A DNA stretch of 25,000 bases from Chrysomallon squamiferum (GCA_012295275.1 CM022669.1:11112449-11137448), one strand, 5' to 3'. Counted from the stretch's first letter, positions 1 through 23,039 are shown. Numbers and translations are program-made. The notes: generated from the sequence alone by a model not told the origin.

Positions 1-34
1 TCTGTCATTTTTGTCTTCTCTGTTTGTCTGTCTT

Positions 35-37
<3 letters not shown>

Positions 38-120
<83 letters not shown>

Positions 121-150
121 CTCCCTCCCTCCCTCCCTCCCTCCTTCCCT
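38..150 (+). repeat. (CT)n then (CTCC)n microsatellite
   Basis: Pure CT from about 40 to 118, grading into CCCT/CTCC repeats and ending before a run of T. It lies 230 bp upstream of the METTL27-like start codon, in or near the presumed 5' region. Confidence 0.95.
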
Positions 151-378
151 CTCTGTAATTAAGCAATCATTTTTTTTTTTTTTTCTCATGGAATTTCACC
201 ATGATCTTCACTTGGGGTCAGTTCGTGAGCTAACGTGTTCACTCGTGTCATTCGCAGATTGGCCGGCAGCTTTGTGACCAGTGGCTCTATCAGTACGCAC
301 TCTCTCTCCGTCTTACTCAGAAGTCGTCCACACGTTGCCCACGTCACGTCGCAGCACGCAGTCAGCACTAACACGGCA

Positions 379-8970
<8,592 letters not shown>

Positions 8971-9600
8971 GTAGTAAATAAATAATCTGAAAAAAAACCT
9001 CCACATATTGAACAGGTAGTAATAAATAAACACTGACAGTAATAAATAAATAATCTGAAAAAAAACCTCCACATATTGAACAGGTAGTAATAAATAAACA
9101 CTGACAGTAATAAATAAATAATCTGAAAAACTTCTACATAATAAATAGACAGTAAGAAATAAATATTGATAGTAGTAAATAAATAATCTGAAAAAAACTC
9201 CACATATTGAACAGGTAGTAATAAATAAATACTGATAATAATAAATAAATAATCTTACAAATTTTAACATACTGAACAGCTAGTAATAAATAAATACTGA
9301 TAGTAATAAATAAATAACGTAAAATGTTTTTCTACATATTGAATATGCAGTATTAAATAAGTAATCTCAAAAACTCCACACGCTGAACGGGTACTAACAA
9401 GTAAATATAAACTCCAAATCATAAATAATTATTAATTAATGAATAACAGTAAAACTCAACATATAGAAAGGATAAAATAAATAAATAACCGTTAATATAA
9501 AGGATGGATAGTAATAAATAAGTAACAAAAATCTTAACATAAAGAATGGATTGTAATAAATAAATAATAGTAAAAATTAATATAAAGAAAGGATAAAAAA
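8971..9600 (+). repeat. Degenerate 65-68 bp minisatellite in the METTL27-like 3' flank
   Basis: Units built as AATAATCTGAAAAAAA, CTCCACATATTGAACAGG, then TAGTAATAAATAAA and CTGACAGTAATAAATAA. The AATAATCT word recurs at 8981, 9049, 9117, 9182 and 9248, giving periods of 68, 68, 65 and 66, and later units decay progressively to about 9600. Each unit carries several AATAAA hexamers, so this presumed 3' UTR and flank offers many candidate poly(A) signals. The array starts immediately after the stop codon. Confidence 0.85.
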
Positions 9601-10206
9601 GAAATACATTAAAATATTTTTGGCTTACTTATTTTGACTGGTTTTCGTTTTCTCTACTGTGTGTGTAAATATAGTTACGCTTTCGTTTATGACGTAAGCT
9701 ACTCTAGTTACAACACTTTGGTGTTATCCAAACGTCCTGAACTTTATAAATTCACATGTTAATACAGTATTTTTAACTATAATAGTTATATCAGTGAACA
9801 TTCGAGTTATCCCAGAGAAGAAACAAAGAGTTATATATTTAAAGAGACAAACATTCACTTTTCAAATATTTACTTTATCAAAATAATGTTCTTTCCCCCC
9901 TTTTTTTTTCATTTTTCTTTTTAATCCATTTCCAGATATATTTTATCTTTTTTTCATATATTGTTGAATAAAAATTAATTTAATAAAGCTGATTGAAACT
10001 GTTTTTTATTTTTTTATTTTATTTTTTCTTCAATTTGCATGGTGTTTGTAAACACATTTCTTTATTATGGTTTCCTTCAATGGAGAGAGGAAGACAGAAA
10101 GAAAGTCAGCGAGAGAGAAATTTTAGAAAGAATTTCATACTCAAAGTAGTTTGTTGTTTTCATCTCAACAGACTGGCAGATATATGCGAGCAGATATCGA
10201 CAATAT

Positions 10207-10288
<82 letters not shown>
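10207..10288 (+). repeat. (CA)n microsatellite
   Basis: Uninterrupted CA dinucleotides, about 40 units. The only long pure CA tract in the window. Confidence 0.97.
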
Positions 10289-10290
<2 letters not shown>

Positions 10291-10773
10291 CAGACAGAAA
10301 TGTTGTCACGCGTAACGGTTATTTATCTGCAGAAAAAGTTAGGTTAAGAAAGAATTTCAAAATGAAAGTAGACTCGGCTGTCCTTTTCTAGGAAAACACG
10401 AGACGAGGAAGACAGATAAACAAAATGTAGGACAGACCTGCGAGCGATTGTCGACATTACACTGAAAGGTAGCGTCCTTATTATTATATCTCTCTTTTCT
10501 TAACATTCTCCTTTATGTTCATCCCAGAGTCCACTTGTAAGTACACTTTATTTAGTTCTGAAGTAAAATAACAACATTTTTAAAAGAAGTTTAAATCTAC
10601 GAATATTTCCATTTGTCATATTCATGTATATGTTTGTATGATCTGTTCAGTGACGTTTTTAAAATGTTGTCGTTTGATTCACGATCTGGGCTTTTTCCAA
10701 GTGTTTATACATTATCTAATCTAGTAATAACCTAGAGATATTTGAACAATAAACTGTGTTCACGATTTTAACT

Positions 10774-10861
10774 TATTATTATTATTATTACTATTATTAC
10801 TATTATTATTATTATTACTTATTATTATTATTATTATTGTTGTTGTTGTTGTTGTTGTTAC

Positions 10862-10896
<35 letters not shown>

Positions 10897-10925
10897 TGTT
10901 GTTGTTGTTGGTGGTGGTCGTTGTC
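10774..10925 (+). repeat. (ATT)n/(GTT)n trinucleotide block
   Basis: Alternating runs of TTA and TTG trinucleotides: ATT, then GTT, then ATT, then GTT, ending in GGT/CGT variants. The repeated switch suggests an internal duplication of an ATT-GTT unit. Confidence 0.9.
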
Positions 10926-11350
10926 GTTGTGGTAATGTGGTTCAGGTGTTCGTGGTGGTAGTTTTATTGTTATTGAAACTGTGGAAATAATTAGCTCAGT
11001 CTGTTAAGGCTTATTGTTCATATCTGCCTAGTTACTTTATTTCCTGTTGTCCCATATTTTACAATAATATTTGCCTCATCCTTGTTGTATTGACAAACTT
11101 CTCTTTCAGTGGAGGTAACCGACTCCAGCTTAGTATAGGTGCCTCTAGATCAACTCAAATACTCAATATCGCTTATCCTTTATTGATTGATAGTTTTATT
11201 TATTATTCCTATTTATTCTTCTTATTTATTTATTTATTTACTTAACTGTTTTATTTACTTGTTTCTATAATAAAAATAAATCACATTACTTTTATTTGTT
11301 TATTTATATCAATACTATTTATTTATTTATTATTTATTTATTTATTCAGA

Positions 11351-13229
<1,879 letters not shown>

Positions 13230-13412
13230 AAGTCTTCGTTATCCCGACATAACACAACACTTCCCAAATCAAAATTTATTTACTTCCTTTCTTAACCCTT
13301 AGTCTGTCTCGTTTGCCATATCTGTTCTTGTATGTTTATAAATACTTTCTGTGAAATATAGAAACATACATGTAACTTCTCTCTCTTCTTATTTTCCTTC
13401 TACGTCAATCCC

Positions 13413-13522
<110 letters not shown>

Positions 13523-13602
13523 CTTACTGTCTCTATCTCTTAAATTATATTTATAAACTAACTGTATGGCGAATGCTTCTCTATACCGTTTTTTTTTTCA
13601 AA

Positions 13603-13608
13603 ATTAAA
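13603..13608 (+). terminator. Possible poly(A) signal ATTAAA of the BTBD6-like gene
   Basis: The ATTAAA variant hexamer lies about 375 nt after the stop codon, beyond a CT/TA microsatellite. No canonical AATAAA is nearer downstream. This is position-based only. Confidence 0.25.
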
Positions 13609-13946
13609 CCCCCATGATATGACCAGCATTCAACGAGATGGTCAAACAGCAACATATAAATAACGAAGTAAATAGGAATCTATGATTTGAATTAGAAAAC
13701 GTTATTTTTTTTCTTTTTAGTACAGAACACACTGACAAATTATATTCCGTTAGTGGACATATTTCAGCCCCGCATTATCTTTACGATATAATTCACAAAA
13801 CTTTTAATTTTCGGCTTGTGATTCTTTGATATTTAATAATATAAATAACATTGTATGTGATTAGACGAATGACAGTAATATTAATGACTCATATAGTCTC
13901 GTATATAGTACAGTCATGTAAAAGAAAAATAATTAAAGAACGTATG

Positions 13947-13947
<1 letters not shown>

Positions 13948-13987
<40 letters not shown>

Positions 13988-14125
13988 TACTATTATTATT
14001 ATTACTACTACTATTATTATTACTACTACTACTATTATCATTATTATTACTACTACTACTATTACTACTATTATTATTATTAAATGTAGTCGTAGTAGTA
14101 GTAGTAGTAATAACAGCAGTAGTAG
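13948..14125 (+). repeat. ATT/ACT then AGT trinucleotide block with hairpin potential
   Basis: ATT repeats pass into TAC/ACT repeats (about 13980-14070). After a short GTC-containing break they turn into GTA repeats (about 14089-14130). The ACT and AGT halves are complementary and could pair. Confidence 0.85.
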
Positions 14126-14788
14126 TACTAACATAACTTCTGTTATTCTACATTTAATCCATGTTATTCTGAAATGATAATACAATCGATTTTATAAAAT
14201 TCAGCGTATTTATTATTTTATTTGACTCATGAATAAATCAAATGTTCAGAAAAGAAAATCACTTAACATAGAAACTGGATAATTATAACAAAAGTTGATA
14301 TTAATGATATATATCTTATTACTGTCATTTCTCAATGGACATTATGGCTAGTATTATTATTGTTGTTAATAAAGCAGAAAAAAATACTAACAGTACTTTA
14401 TGCGAGCATCGTTAAATAAAAGATTAAGGCTTTTTGTTGTTGTTTTTTGTTTTTTTCCACTGAGTCTAGCACTTAACATCTCATAAATACGTCACTCGCT
14501 ATCATTACACATGAAGCAATGTTAAGTTTTGTTAGCAAACATCAGTATAAAATATCTCATCTGCGAAAGGGAATAATATTGTCTGTATCGCAGGTGCTCG
14601 TACCTTTAGGAATAGCATGAGATTAATAACCAGTTCCAATCCAATCTCATTATTTTTCTAATATTCCAAAATGCTTTAGTTTGTCCAACATATACATTTA
14701 TTGATTTACATCGTTTGAAACTTGTTACTTCCAGCTCGTAATTGGCTGTTGCTATTTATCAACATGGCAAGGCATGAAATAGCTATAT

Positions 14789-14911
<123 letters not shown>

Positions 14912-15766
14912 TGTGTGTTTATTAAGAAATACTCTGGAGCTTTTATCTACTTCAGTTTAAAATCTGCACTCAGAAAATATTCGCGAACGCTCGATACAGA
15001 ATGGCAATCTACACACGACCTCATAACATGTCAAATAGATGTATGTGTGTATGTATTTACGTATGCATGCATGTATTTATTTATGTCTCAATGTATATAT
15101 GTTTCTTTGTTTGGTTAGCGCCGCACACACGCACACAATTACACACACATAAATATATATACACATATTCACATACGTGTATACACACTAATTTTTCATA
15201 ACTGATAAAATATAACAGAGTTACTTTCTAGGGATATTCTCTGTAATAAACAACTTGATACACAGACACATTGCACAAGGCAGCCTCTAAAACGATTGAT
15301 TACAGTTACAACACACCATCTGTGATAAACAAATATGGAACGATCATAAAGAGATAAGTCATTATAACCACCTGTCACCAAAAACAGTTAATTTAACACG
15401 ATTAACAGATTTATCCACAAACTACATTGAATTCAGCTCAGAGTATTTCCCTGATAGACGCAAACAAAAGTAAAAGTCGGCTAAACGCGGACTATTTGAT
15501 GCAAGTAGAACTGTACTGTATAAGTACTGCAAATGTTTTACAGATTCTCTTGAATGGTATTGGGGGTATGTTAGGTTTTATTCTTTTGTTAAGTCTTGAT
15601 AAATGTTCAGGTAAATATCGTATAAACTTTGCAGCAAAAAAAAAAGTCTCAGAAAAAAGTAACAACATAAATTGTAATACACATGTTTATGATACTGAAA
15701 ATGAGATACATCATATGTCTTTATACAAGAGACTTCATAAACATACATTCATTCACTTCACACACT

Positions 15767-15798
<32 letters not shown>

Positions 15799-15961
15799 CA
15801 GGGGGTGCAAAAGTAGGTATACAGTAATATCACATCAGTGAATTCAGTAGCACATTAAATTAGTTGGACTCATTTTTTATATTTTATTTAAATTAACAAA
15901 AATGCATGTATTTTTATATTAGCTTTTTTGATAACTGTATACCTACTTTTGCACCCAAGTG
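15799..15961. mobile_element. Mariner-type MITE, 163 bp
   Basis: Perfect 23-bp inverted repeats at 15803-15825 and 15934-15956, beginning GGGTGCAAAAGTAGGTATAC, with a few non-matching bases outside them. The element is flanked by TA on both sides (15797-15798, 15962-15963), the TA target duplication characteristic of Tc1/mariner transposition. The ~110-bp interior is AT-rich and non-coding, so it would depend on a transposase made elsewhere. Identical arms suggest recent insertion or conversion. It sits between CA-rich tracts just downstream of the - strand 7TM gene and carries that gene's nearest downstream AATAAA. Confidence 0.88.
15883..15888 (-). terminator. Candidate poly(A) signal AATAAA of the 7TM gene, inside the MITE
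   Basis: On the - strand, AATAAA lies about 270 nt after the 7TM stop codon and is the first canonical hexamer I find downstream. It lies within the mariner MITE. Confidence 0.35.
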
Positions 15962-16157
15962 TATATGCACACACAGATACACAAACCACACACGCACACA
16001 CTTTGTATAGAGAAACACGTCACATATCAAATTTACATACACACATACACACATAGATACGTATATAATAATTACCTCTGTACACACACATACACATATA
16101 CGCACAGAAATGCACTAAGTCCTGACGAAACAACACAAGACACAATGCATTATGAGG

Positions 16158-16928
16158 CTAGGAATGATTATATCTGAAAAACACAACAACTGAAAACACT
16201 AACGACTTAAGGAAACAGGTCCAGTTGAGAAGGTCCAGTGATTTGGACACCAGTTTGAACCAGCCGCAAGAGCAGAACACAAAAACAAATCGAAGTCCAA
16301 AGTAAAACATCTGGAAGATCAAAGCAACGATGACGGGAGCTGTCACAGACCAGAGATACATCTTTGGCGAGCTGGATTCCGCAGGCAAACGTTTTGAAAG
16401 ATCGGCGGTGGGTTTTTGCATGAGTATCACCAGGAATATTCCTGTCATCAACACCAACGTGACCGCTTGAGGAACGAAAGCTTTTATACCAGTTAACAAA
16501 ACTCTGTCGTCTTTTGCCACTGGGAAGCATTCCTCCATTGTCGGTCCTTCGAAATCTTTATTGTCCAGTCCAAACGAAAGGACAATGTAGGAGTAAAACG
16601 AGTTGCAGACGATGGCTATCAAATAAAGTTTGTTGAATTTCTCCGTTTTATCCTTTTCACTACCGTTGATGAGATGCATCGTCTGTTTAATGCTGTGACT
16701 CACCAGGAACAGACTTGATGACGTAACACAAATCTTTAGAATGAAGAAAAATGTGACGTAGGACGTCTGACATGCAAACACCAATGGGAATCGAGAATGC
16801 AAGTCTGCTATCAGAGGGTATAACAGAACACTGGTGGTTGGTTCAATCAGAGCTAGCGGAAACATTTCAATCAGACTGGATTTCCCCTTCATTTTCACAG
16901 CTGTGTGTGATGTCAGCGTTAAAACCAT
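16158..16928 (-). CDS. Divergent rhodopsin-like 7TM (GPCR-like) protein, TM2-TM7 visible
   Basis: 256 codons in one exon with GC well above the surroundings. Hydrophobic segments at about residues 22-43, 48-77, 99-121, 143-170, 190-219 and 229-252 fit TM2 to TM7 of a rhodopsin-type receptor. C53 at the start of the second segment and C134 in the loop before the fourth sit where the conserved TM3-ECL2 disulfide cysteines belong. Proline lies mid-membrane in the TM5-like (P153) and TM6-like segments. The DRY motif is replaced by SHSIK, and no clear CWxP or NPxxY is present. No TM1 is visible, so it may lie in an unrecognised upstream exon, or the gene may be truncated. TAG precedes the ATG in frame, so this ATG starts translation unless an acceptor there (...GATAG|ATG) joins an upstream coding exon. 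The C-tail is very short. No ligand or family name can be given. Confidence 0.6.
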   Translation of the reverse strand: MVLTLTSHTAVKMKGKSSLIEMFPLALIEPTTSVLLYPLIADLHSRFPLVFACQTSYVTFFFILKICVTSSSLFLVSHSIKQTMHLINGSEKDKTEKFNKLYLIAIVCNSFYSYIVLSFGLDNKDFEGPTMEECFPVAKDDRVLLTGIKAFVPQAVTLVLMTGIFLVILMQKPTADLSKRLPAESSSPKMYLWSVTAPVIVALIFQMFYFGLRFVFVFCSCGWFKLVSKSLDLLNWTCFLKSLVFSVVVFFRYNHS

Positions 16929-16958
16929 CTATCAAAAATGCTTCACTGAAAATCTAGT
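16929..16958 (-). other. Possible 5' UTR segment and splice acceptor of the 7TM gene
   Basis: On the - strand TTATTTTTCCAG ends at 16959, a good polypyrimidine tract plus AG. It would place 30 nt of 5' UTR before the ATG at 16926-16928. A second AG lies immediately before the ATG. Confidence 0.35.
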
Positions 16959-17938
16959 CTGGAAAAATAAAAGAGGAAAGAAACATACAATTAATTTCCT
17001 TAACATTTATTCAGCGACATTATTTAATATATCATTTAAGACTATAAACAAATACGATGTCAAAAGTATGATTCAGTATCTGAAGTGAAGATATTAAAAT
17101 AATGAAGTGAACATAGAAAGGGTACGAATTAAGTCAAGCACTGAGTTTAGAAAAAGAGTACTATAAAGCAATGTACTGTAGTAAAAATGTGACTAAAAAT
17201 ATGATGTTAATACCTAGTTTTAGAAACGTACGTACGTACATACATTCACACATACATACATTCACACATACAGACACACAGACAAACATACATACATTAC
17301 CAACAGACAGACGAAAAGCAAAGAGATACATGCCGAGAAAAAAATACAAAATGGCAGAGAAAGAAAGAGGTGAAGATACATACAGAAACAAGACACAGAA
17401 ACAGATGACTGTATGTTACATAGTCTACACAGAAAAGAATACAAGATCAACGTCGTTAAATGTACAGAAAGTAGAGAGAGAGATAAGTGAAGTATAATGA
17501 TAGATCAGAGTTACTAGATAATGCAAAGTTGAAGTGTAGACACGAACAAAATTGAGGGTATAAAAAAAGAAGAAAAAAAGGGTGGTGTGCAACAGAGCGA
17601 TATATTTGTCTTGAAATGAATATACTGATAGCAAGATATGAGAAGATAAAAATACGCTCAAGTTTTGGGGTTTTTTTTAAAGTATAAGCTTCGACAAACG
17701 TTAAAGATCTAGTTACATTATTTGTGACAAGTAGTCATTTACCATTTTATCTTACCTTTTTACCTTTCTTTTTCTTCTCATTACTGTTCTTAGAATTATT
17801 ATTAATTTTTATGTTTTAAATATTTAATTATTTTTATTAATAATTTCAAAAGATGATTGTTTTTACTATTTAAATTATGTTCTTTCTTTCTTTATTTATT
17901 TATTTTTGTTTTTAATTTTTATTTATTTAGTTACGTAT

Positions 17939-17989
<51 letters not shown>

Positions 17990-18900
17990 TTATTCTAATC
18001 TTTTGACGGTATATCAAGTACATGAATTTAAAAATACACCCTATAGATGAATAAAGCACTGAAATGTAAATAAAATGTTAAAAAATCATGTTCTGGTTAG
18101 TACCACGTTATCAGAGATTGTTACCATACAGCCTAAGAATGTAAATATATGTAAATGACTGTTTGCTTTCATCTGCAAGAAAGAGTATTTTAAAAGCAGG
18201 CACTTGAATTATTATTGTCATAATTATTAATCATAATTATTAGCAACGATGATGGCGAAGATGATAATGCTGGTGATGATGATGATGATGATGACACCTA
18301 CTGTATCAATGATTAAAAACAACAATAATTGTAAGAACAATAACCGCAAAGAGACTATGTCAATAAAAACAAGGAGATAAAACAAATAATAAATAAAATA
18401 AAACCTAATAATAAATAATTTAAACAACACGACGACACCAATAACATCAGCAAAAAAATAAAGACAACGACACACATTAAAAATTGTTTAAATGACTCGT
18501 ATATAACATTATCAAGAAAAGACAAATGTTTGACGTCACGTTTTACGACCCTAAAGAGTAACAGCAACCTCGTGTGGAATTTTGTGCAAACTTTCTCGAT
18601 ACTCAAAAGTAAGATTGAGTGTCTGTTTGTTTAATGTTTATTTGTTTTACATCTTTTTCAGATTAACAATATCCGACATACTTGTACTTTAAAACAGTGA
18701 TACAAAAATTAATGAAATTGTTTTATTATTGCTAATGTTATCGTTGCTGCTGTTGTTCCACTTGTGGTTGTTGTAATTATTTCATATAACAGCGGTGTAT
18801 ACGTTTTGAAAAGAATTCGATATTTTTGTTCATCCATTTAATGCACATATTATCATATTCGTTTACGTTAAGTGTTAAAATTTATGGCCACAAAATCAAT
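16959..18900. other. Non-coding AT-rich region upstream of the 7TM exon
   Basis: TACA/CAGACA-rich sequence (17228-17300), a TTTA tetranucleotide tract (about 17932-17990), and a GATGAT trinucleotide patch (18250-18295). TGACGTCA occurs at 18531-18538. Short frames here follow repeats; no TM1-encoding exon for the 7TM gene could be found. Confidence 0.55.
17932..17990 (+). repeat. (TTTA)n microsatellite
   Basis: About 14 uninterrupted ATTT units following looser TTTA/TTTC repeats from about 17880. Confidence 0.95.
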
Positions 18901-20144
<1,244 letters not shown>

Positions 20145-20216
20145 CATTACAGGTACAAGATACATAACCGGTTTACGAAAACATTATATATGTATATTCC
20201 CACTAGATGTTCAGTG

Positions 20217-20264
<48 letters not shown>

Positions 20265-20333
20265 GTTTTTGTAAACCGGTTTGTAGATAGAATTATTTTT
20301 ACTCACAACATCATAAATTCTGTACCTGTAATG
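20145..20333. mobile_element. Foldback (inverted-repeat) element with a (TA)n loop
   Basis: The outer arms CATTACAGGTAC (20145-20156) and GTACCTGTAATG (20322-20333) are exact complements. Inner arms containing AACCGGTTTAC and AAAACATTATATA (about 20166-20190) match the complement of 20261-20281. Spacer lengths between inner and outer arms differ (9 versus about 40 bp). The loop contains (TA)n at about 20219-20262. No ORF. A MITE-like origin is inferred, and no clear target duplication was found. Confidence 0.6.
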
Positions 20334-21300
20334 CGATTATAAACATTTTTATATCCTTGTTACCTTGACACCTTAACTAAATTACCAATAGGTATCCAAC
20401 ACACAAATACACACACATATATATTAGCATAATTATTTTTGATATTACATTTATTATTATTATCACAATATTTGTATTATTATTATTATTATTATTATTA
20501 TTGTTGTTGTTGTTGTTATTATTGTTATTGTTTTATTATTATATTAAGATAGAACTATAAACAAAGCAGAAGTTAGATTTAATTGCATACTTTAGAATGG
20601 AAAGGCAAAGTACCGAAGTTATTGTTTCTGGATAACAAAACTACAGATACCTCATTCTGGCTTAAACATAAAACTTAGTTTTTAGAATATTTACACAGCG
20701 GGCAAAACGAATCTATAGGAAATAATTATTTACTAGAACATCTCAATTAATTTACGTTTATAAACTCATAGTGAAAATCACGTATGAGCTCTGAAATGTA
20801 CGGACAAACAGTTGAAATACATTCTTAACGTTTCCATATGTCTTTTCTTTCTTTTCTTTTTTATCTCACAATAATGACGTTACTGAATAAGAGCAAATAA
20901 ATTCCAGAATCGAGTTAACTAAGCCAGATATAACACATTCAAATAGCTAATTTCTTGTAAAGCGATACAGAAGCATTTTTGTAACGTCCACAATGCGTTA
21001 CATCACTGAATGTCAGTACCAGGATACGAACGTTATAAGCTAATTGTTATTCATACACGTCGAGATTTCCTTTTCAATCTCTACGCTGTCTGAGATGCAG
21101 TCAGACCATACGATTAACCATAACGATTTTTTTTCGCAGTGTTTAATGGATTATCGCCTGGTTAATATGCATAACTACCAGGTAACTACGGCAACGTAAA
21201 GCTAATAAAATTTGCCATTATGGAAACCGATAAATAAAAATAATAATTCACCACAGAATCACTTTTCACACTTACGTTGCTTGCTGCAAGGGTAATATTT
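20334..21300. other. Non-coding region with ATT/GTT tract and unannotated moderate-GC sequence
   Basis: TTA and GTT trinucleotides (about 20450-20540), then non-repetitive sequence. Around 21160-21230 are CCTGGTTAATATGCATAAC followed by TACCAGGTAAC and GCCATTATGGAAAC, which loosely resemble POU/octamer and RFX sites. No exon is seen. Confidence 0.45.
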
Positions 21301-21308
21301 TACACGTC

Positions 21309-21538
21309 ACATTCAGCTGGCATATTGAAAATAAAATAAGTTATACTTTACGTTATATTGGCATTAAACTCAAAATAAAGTGCATTCTGTTAACATAAAA
21401 CTCAAATTACGTTTATCTGTTACGTTCTGTTGGCATAAAACTCAAAACAAAATGCGTTGTGCGTTACGTTCTGTTGATATAACTCAAAATACGTCATACT
21501 TTGCAGTCTATTGAGCTAAAACACACAAAATAAAATAC
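21309..21538 (+). repeat. Degenerate tandem repeat, about six units of 36-44 bp
   Basis: Units of the type TTACGTTCTGTTGGCATAAA then CTCAAAATAAAATGC recur at about 21309, 21347, 21384, 21420, 21464 and 21500, with substitutions and small length changes. Similar CTGAAAACAAAATAC-like words continue more weakly to about 21930. Confidence 0.7.
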
Positions 21539-21594
21539 TGTTTTTATATATATATATATATACCTTTTGTTCTACTGATATATAAAACATACAA

Positions 21595-21627
<33 letters not shown>

Positions 21628-22658
21628 TTTCCCGTTACCTCCGACAGGGAAAATGTCTGAAAATGAAAATAAAATTTCTTATTCGTTTCTTCCCATCCTA
21701 TCGTGTAATGAAAGCAACCTCTCAAGACACGCAATATGTTCTACTGATAAAATGTTTGGATATCGAAGTAAATTACACCACGCATCAGATTAGGAACAAC
21801 ATATACGAAACTGAAGCCAGTATACATTACATTTCACTTCTTGTTAGGAAAACGTGTCGAACTGAAAACAAAATACATTATACGCTATTTGTAAAGTGTA
21901 CGAAGTGCAGAACAAAATATGTTACATCCCATGAATACCATTATTGGATACTCAAAGTTCAATCAGAGACAGTTTGCAATCGACTGATCTGAAAGCATAG
22001 AAATCTAATAATAATTTTCCAGTAGTGGCTTATCAAAAAATGATATATTTTGCGTATAATAATCGTTAATAATAGATCATTTTGAGTTTGTTTAAAATAG
22101 AATGCGTATTCATTCTCTCGTTCTCTTTTTCACACAGGTTACATTTACTTCATTCAGCAAGTTAAATGTACGATAGTTAAATTTTGAGATCGAACGACAT
22201 TCAGCAAAGTTTACCACTCTTTGTTTCGTGTAACCAGTCTATCGTTGTTCAACCAGGGACATGATTCAGTCTTCACCGTAACAAATCCACATCTCTCTTA
22301 CACGAATTTCTCGTGTCGAAATAATGAAAATAAATTAAGCGCTATCACTGAATACATGAAAACAAGTAATAAAGGAAACGCGTGGTCTCTATTCTAAAGG
22401 CTTGGTAATAAAATGCAAATTAAATGCAGTGTCCATGACTACAAGATTGATCACGAAACAGCATCATTGTAGAGAAACTTTTTCTTCTTACGTTTATGAT
22501 ACAAACGGCTATTTTATGCAGTAAAACTGCCGTAGTGCTTTAGAATGTAGCGACCATAGGAGAGAAATGTACAATCTAACGGCCCCAGCCCCCAGCCCCC
22601 CCCCCGAAAAGAAAATAGAAAAGTATTTCTGTTTAGCACAGCTCTTTATGCTTTGTGG

Positions 22659-22692
<34 letters not shown>

Positions 22693-22796
22693 GGTTCTCA
22701 TAATTTATTTATTTTTGATTTTTGTTTATTTTTATTTATTATTTTTGTGTGTGTCTTTAATTATTTGATTCATTTGAATTTGATAACTCCGGTATT

Positions 22797-22870
22797 GTTG
22801 TGTGTGTGTGTGTGTGTGTGTCTGTCTGTATGTGTGTGTGTGTGTTTCTGTGTGTGTGTGTGTGTGTGTT
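22797..22870 (+). repeat. Interrupted (GT)n microsatellite
   Basis: GT dinucleotides with CTGTCTGTAT and TTTCT interruptions. Confidence 0.95.
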
Positions 22871-22988
22871 TGACATCCCTGATGTTGCATATATGTAAAA
22901 TATATTTTTAAAAAGTAATTTTCACAAAGTTTTTAATGAATATAGTCGAATTTGTTTATTTTATTTTACTTTATTTTACTTTTTTCTC

Positions 22989-22990
<2 letters not shown>

Positions 22991-23039
<49 letters not shown>

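Larger units (their letters stand above)
9601..11350. other. Intergenic region between the two + strand genes
   Basis: AT-rich sequence with a (CA)n tract (10207-10288), a TTA/GTT trinucleotide block (10774-10925) and TTTA-rich sequence (11200-11346). A GTAAGT donor-like site at 10536-10541, in slightly GC-richer sequence, could end a 5' non-coding exon of the BTB gene; this is a guess. No coding exon is recognised. Confidence 0.6.

Noticed and set aside
8971-9600. Regularly spaced repeats as a CRISPR array
   Set aside because: The units are contiguous and decaying with no unique spacers, and the genes are clearly spliced and eukaryotic.
10082-10470. Loose direct similarity of sequence on either side of the (CA)n tract (AGAAAGAATTTCA words)
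   Set aside because: Short shared words only; spacing and intervening sequence do not align well enough to claim a duplication.
15427-15816. 129-codon + strand frame with one hydrophobic segment
   Set aside because: It begins at TTG, runs into a CA microsatellite and the MITE, and has no recognisable domain or splice context.
21663-21992. 109-codon + strand frame with recurring ENKIHY-like words
   Set aside because: The repetition follows the weak tandem repeat in the DNA; no domain, no flanking exons.
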